DNA of 64,000 nucleotides. Origin: Saccharothrix deserti. GTDB taxonomy: Bacteria > Actinomycetota > Actinomycetes > Mycobacteriales > Pseudonocardiaceae. Every line of letters begins with the position of its first letter. The first letter of the stretch is position 1. Positions 63,939 to 64,000 of this stretch are shown piece by piece. Made by a program: the position numbers and the translations under genes. The stretch is taken from NCBI RefSeq assembly GCF_009769385.1, contig NZ_ML775960.1, positions 50,722-114,721 on the forward strand, written 5' to 3'. A model generated the notes under the pieces. It did not search any database. It was not told the origin of the DNA and saw only the letters and a list, made by a program, of their open reading frames with translations.

Positions 63939-63983
63939 GGGGTCGTCGCCGCGCTCATGTGCTCCGAGCGCGGGGGCGACCCC
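63939..63983 (+). terminator. Terminator of the Rv2629-like gene
   Basis: A 17-bp imperfect stem (GGGGTCGTCGCCGCGCT with AGCGCGGGGGCGACCCC, two mismatches) begins 24 bp after the stop codon. Nothing else is seen to the window end. Confidence 0.7.
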
Positions 63984-64000
63984 CGATCACCCCCGGTGAG

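Overview
The window is chromosomal DNA from a high-GC actinomycete. A Pseudonocardiaceae-type organism (Saccharothrix/Lentzea/Actinosynnema-like) is the best guess. The evidence is the strong GC bias, frequent GTG starts, XRE/DUF397 pair, IdeR-type regulator, DUF4192, DUF3558 and CGNR proteins, a mycothiol-type DinB protein and an Rv2629/Balon-type protein. The genus is inference. No rRNA, tRNA, CRISPR array, IS element or replication origin was recognised.

Region 1 (about 0.8-24.5 kb) is a metabolic island for CoA-linked C2/C1 acid catabolism ending in formate oxidation. It has a FadR-type GntR regulator, an aldehyde dehydrogenase, a PanE-family reductase (candidate oxalyl-CoA reductase), a clear formyl-CoA:oxalate CoA-transferase (frc), an atypical ThDP-dependent oxalyl-CoA decarboxylase/2-hydroxyacyl-CoA lyase, an ADP-forming acyl-CoA synthetase, a second succinyl-CoA-ligase-like pair, an OFA-type oxalate/formate antiporter, an NRAMP-like permease, FdhD, MoeA and a complete NAD-linked molybdenum formate dehydrogenase (fdsGBA and fdsD). 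Six intergenic sites of one form, TTGNATAC-N8-GTNNNN, lie in front of essentially every transcription unit of the island, including the regulator and an orphan 64-residue protein. I read them as operators of one regulon. Together the genes could activate oxalate (or a related 2-hydroxy acid) with CoA, release formyl-CoA, recycle CoA through Frc, and burn formate to CO2 with NADH gain. A PanE-type branch could feed glyoxylate to biosynthesis.

Region 2 (24.5-39.3 kb) holds a MacAB-like efflux operon with a lipoprotein and divergent two-component system, an XRE/DUF397 pair, a Septu-like ATPase/HNH defence pair, a MerR regulator followed by a 14-residue peptide with six cysteines, a DrrAB-type exporter, a tandem pair of related stress-type proteins behind a SigB/F-like promoter, a DasR-like regulator and a solute-binding lipoprotein.

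Region 3 (39.4-54 kb) has a GNAT/acyl-CoA-synthetase fusion next to an AcuC-type deacetylase, a lipoprotein, a long inverted repeat, a sulfurtransferase, ideR-galK-galE-S9 peptidase, DUF4192, an M23 peptidase and an X-Pro dipeptidyl-peptidase. Region 4 (54-64 kb) has adenosine deaminase, endonuclease V, DUF3500, arylamine N-acetyltransferase, a CGNR protein, a CBS protein, two tiny NRAARR proteins, EcsC and an Rv2629/Balon-like protein, among three decayed MFS genes and a truncated LysR gene. Four short tandem duplications (14-18 bp units) in the window each carry a gene's stop codon.
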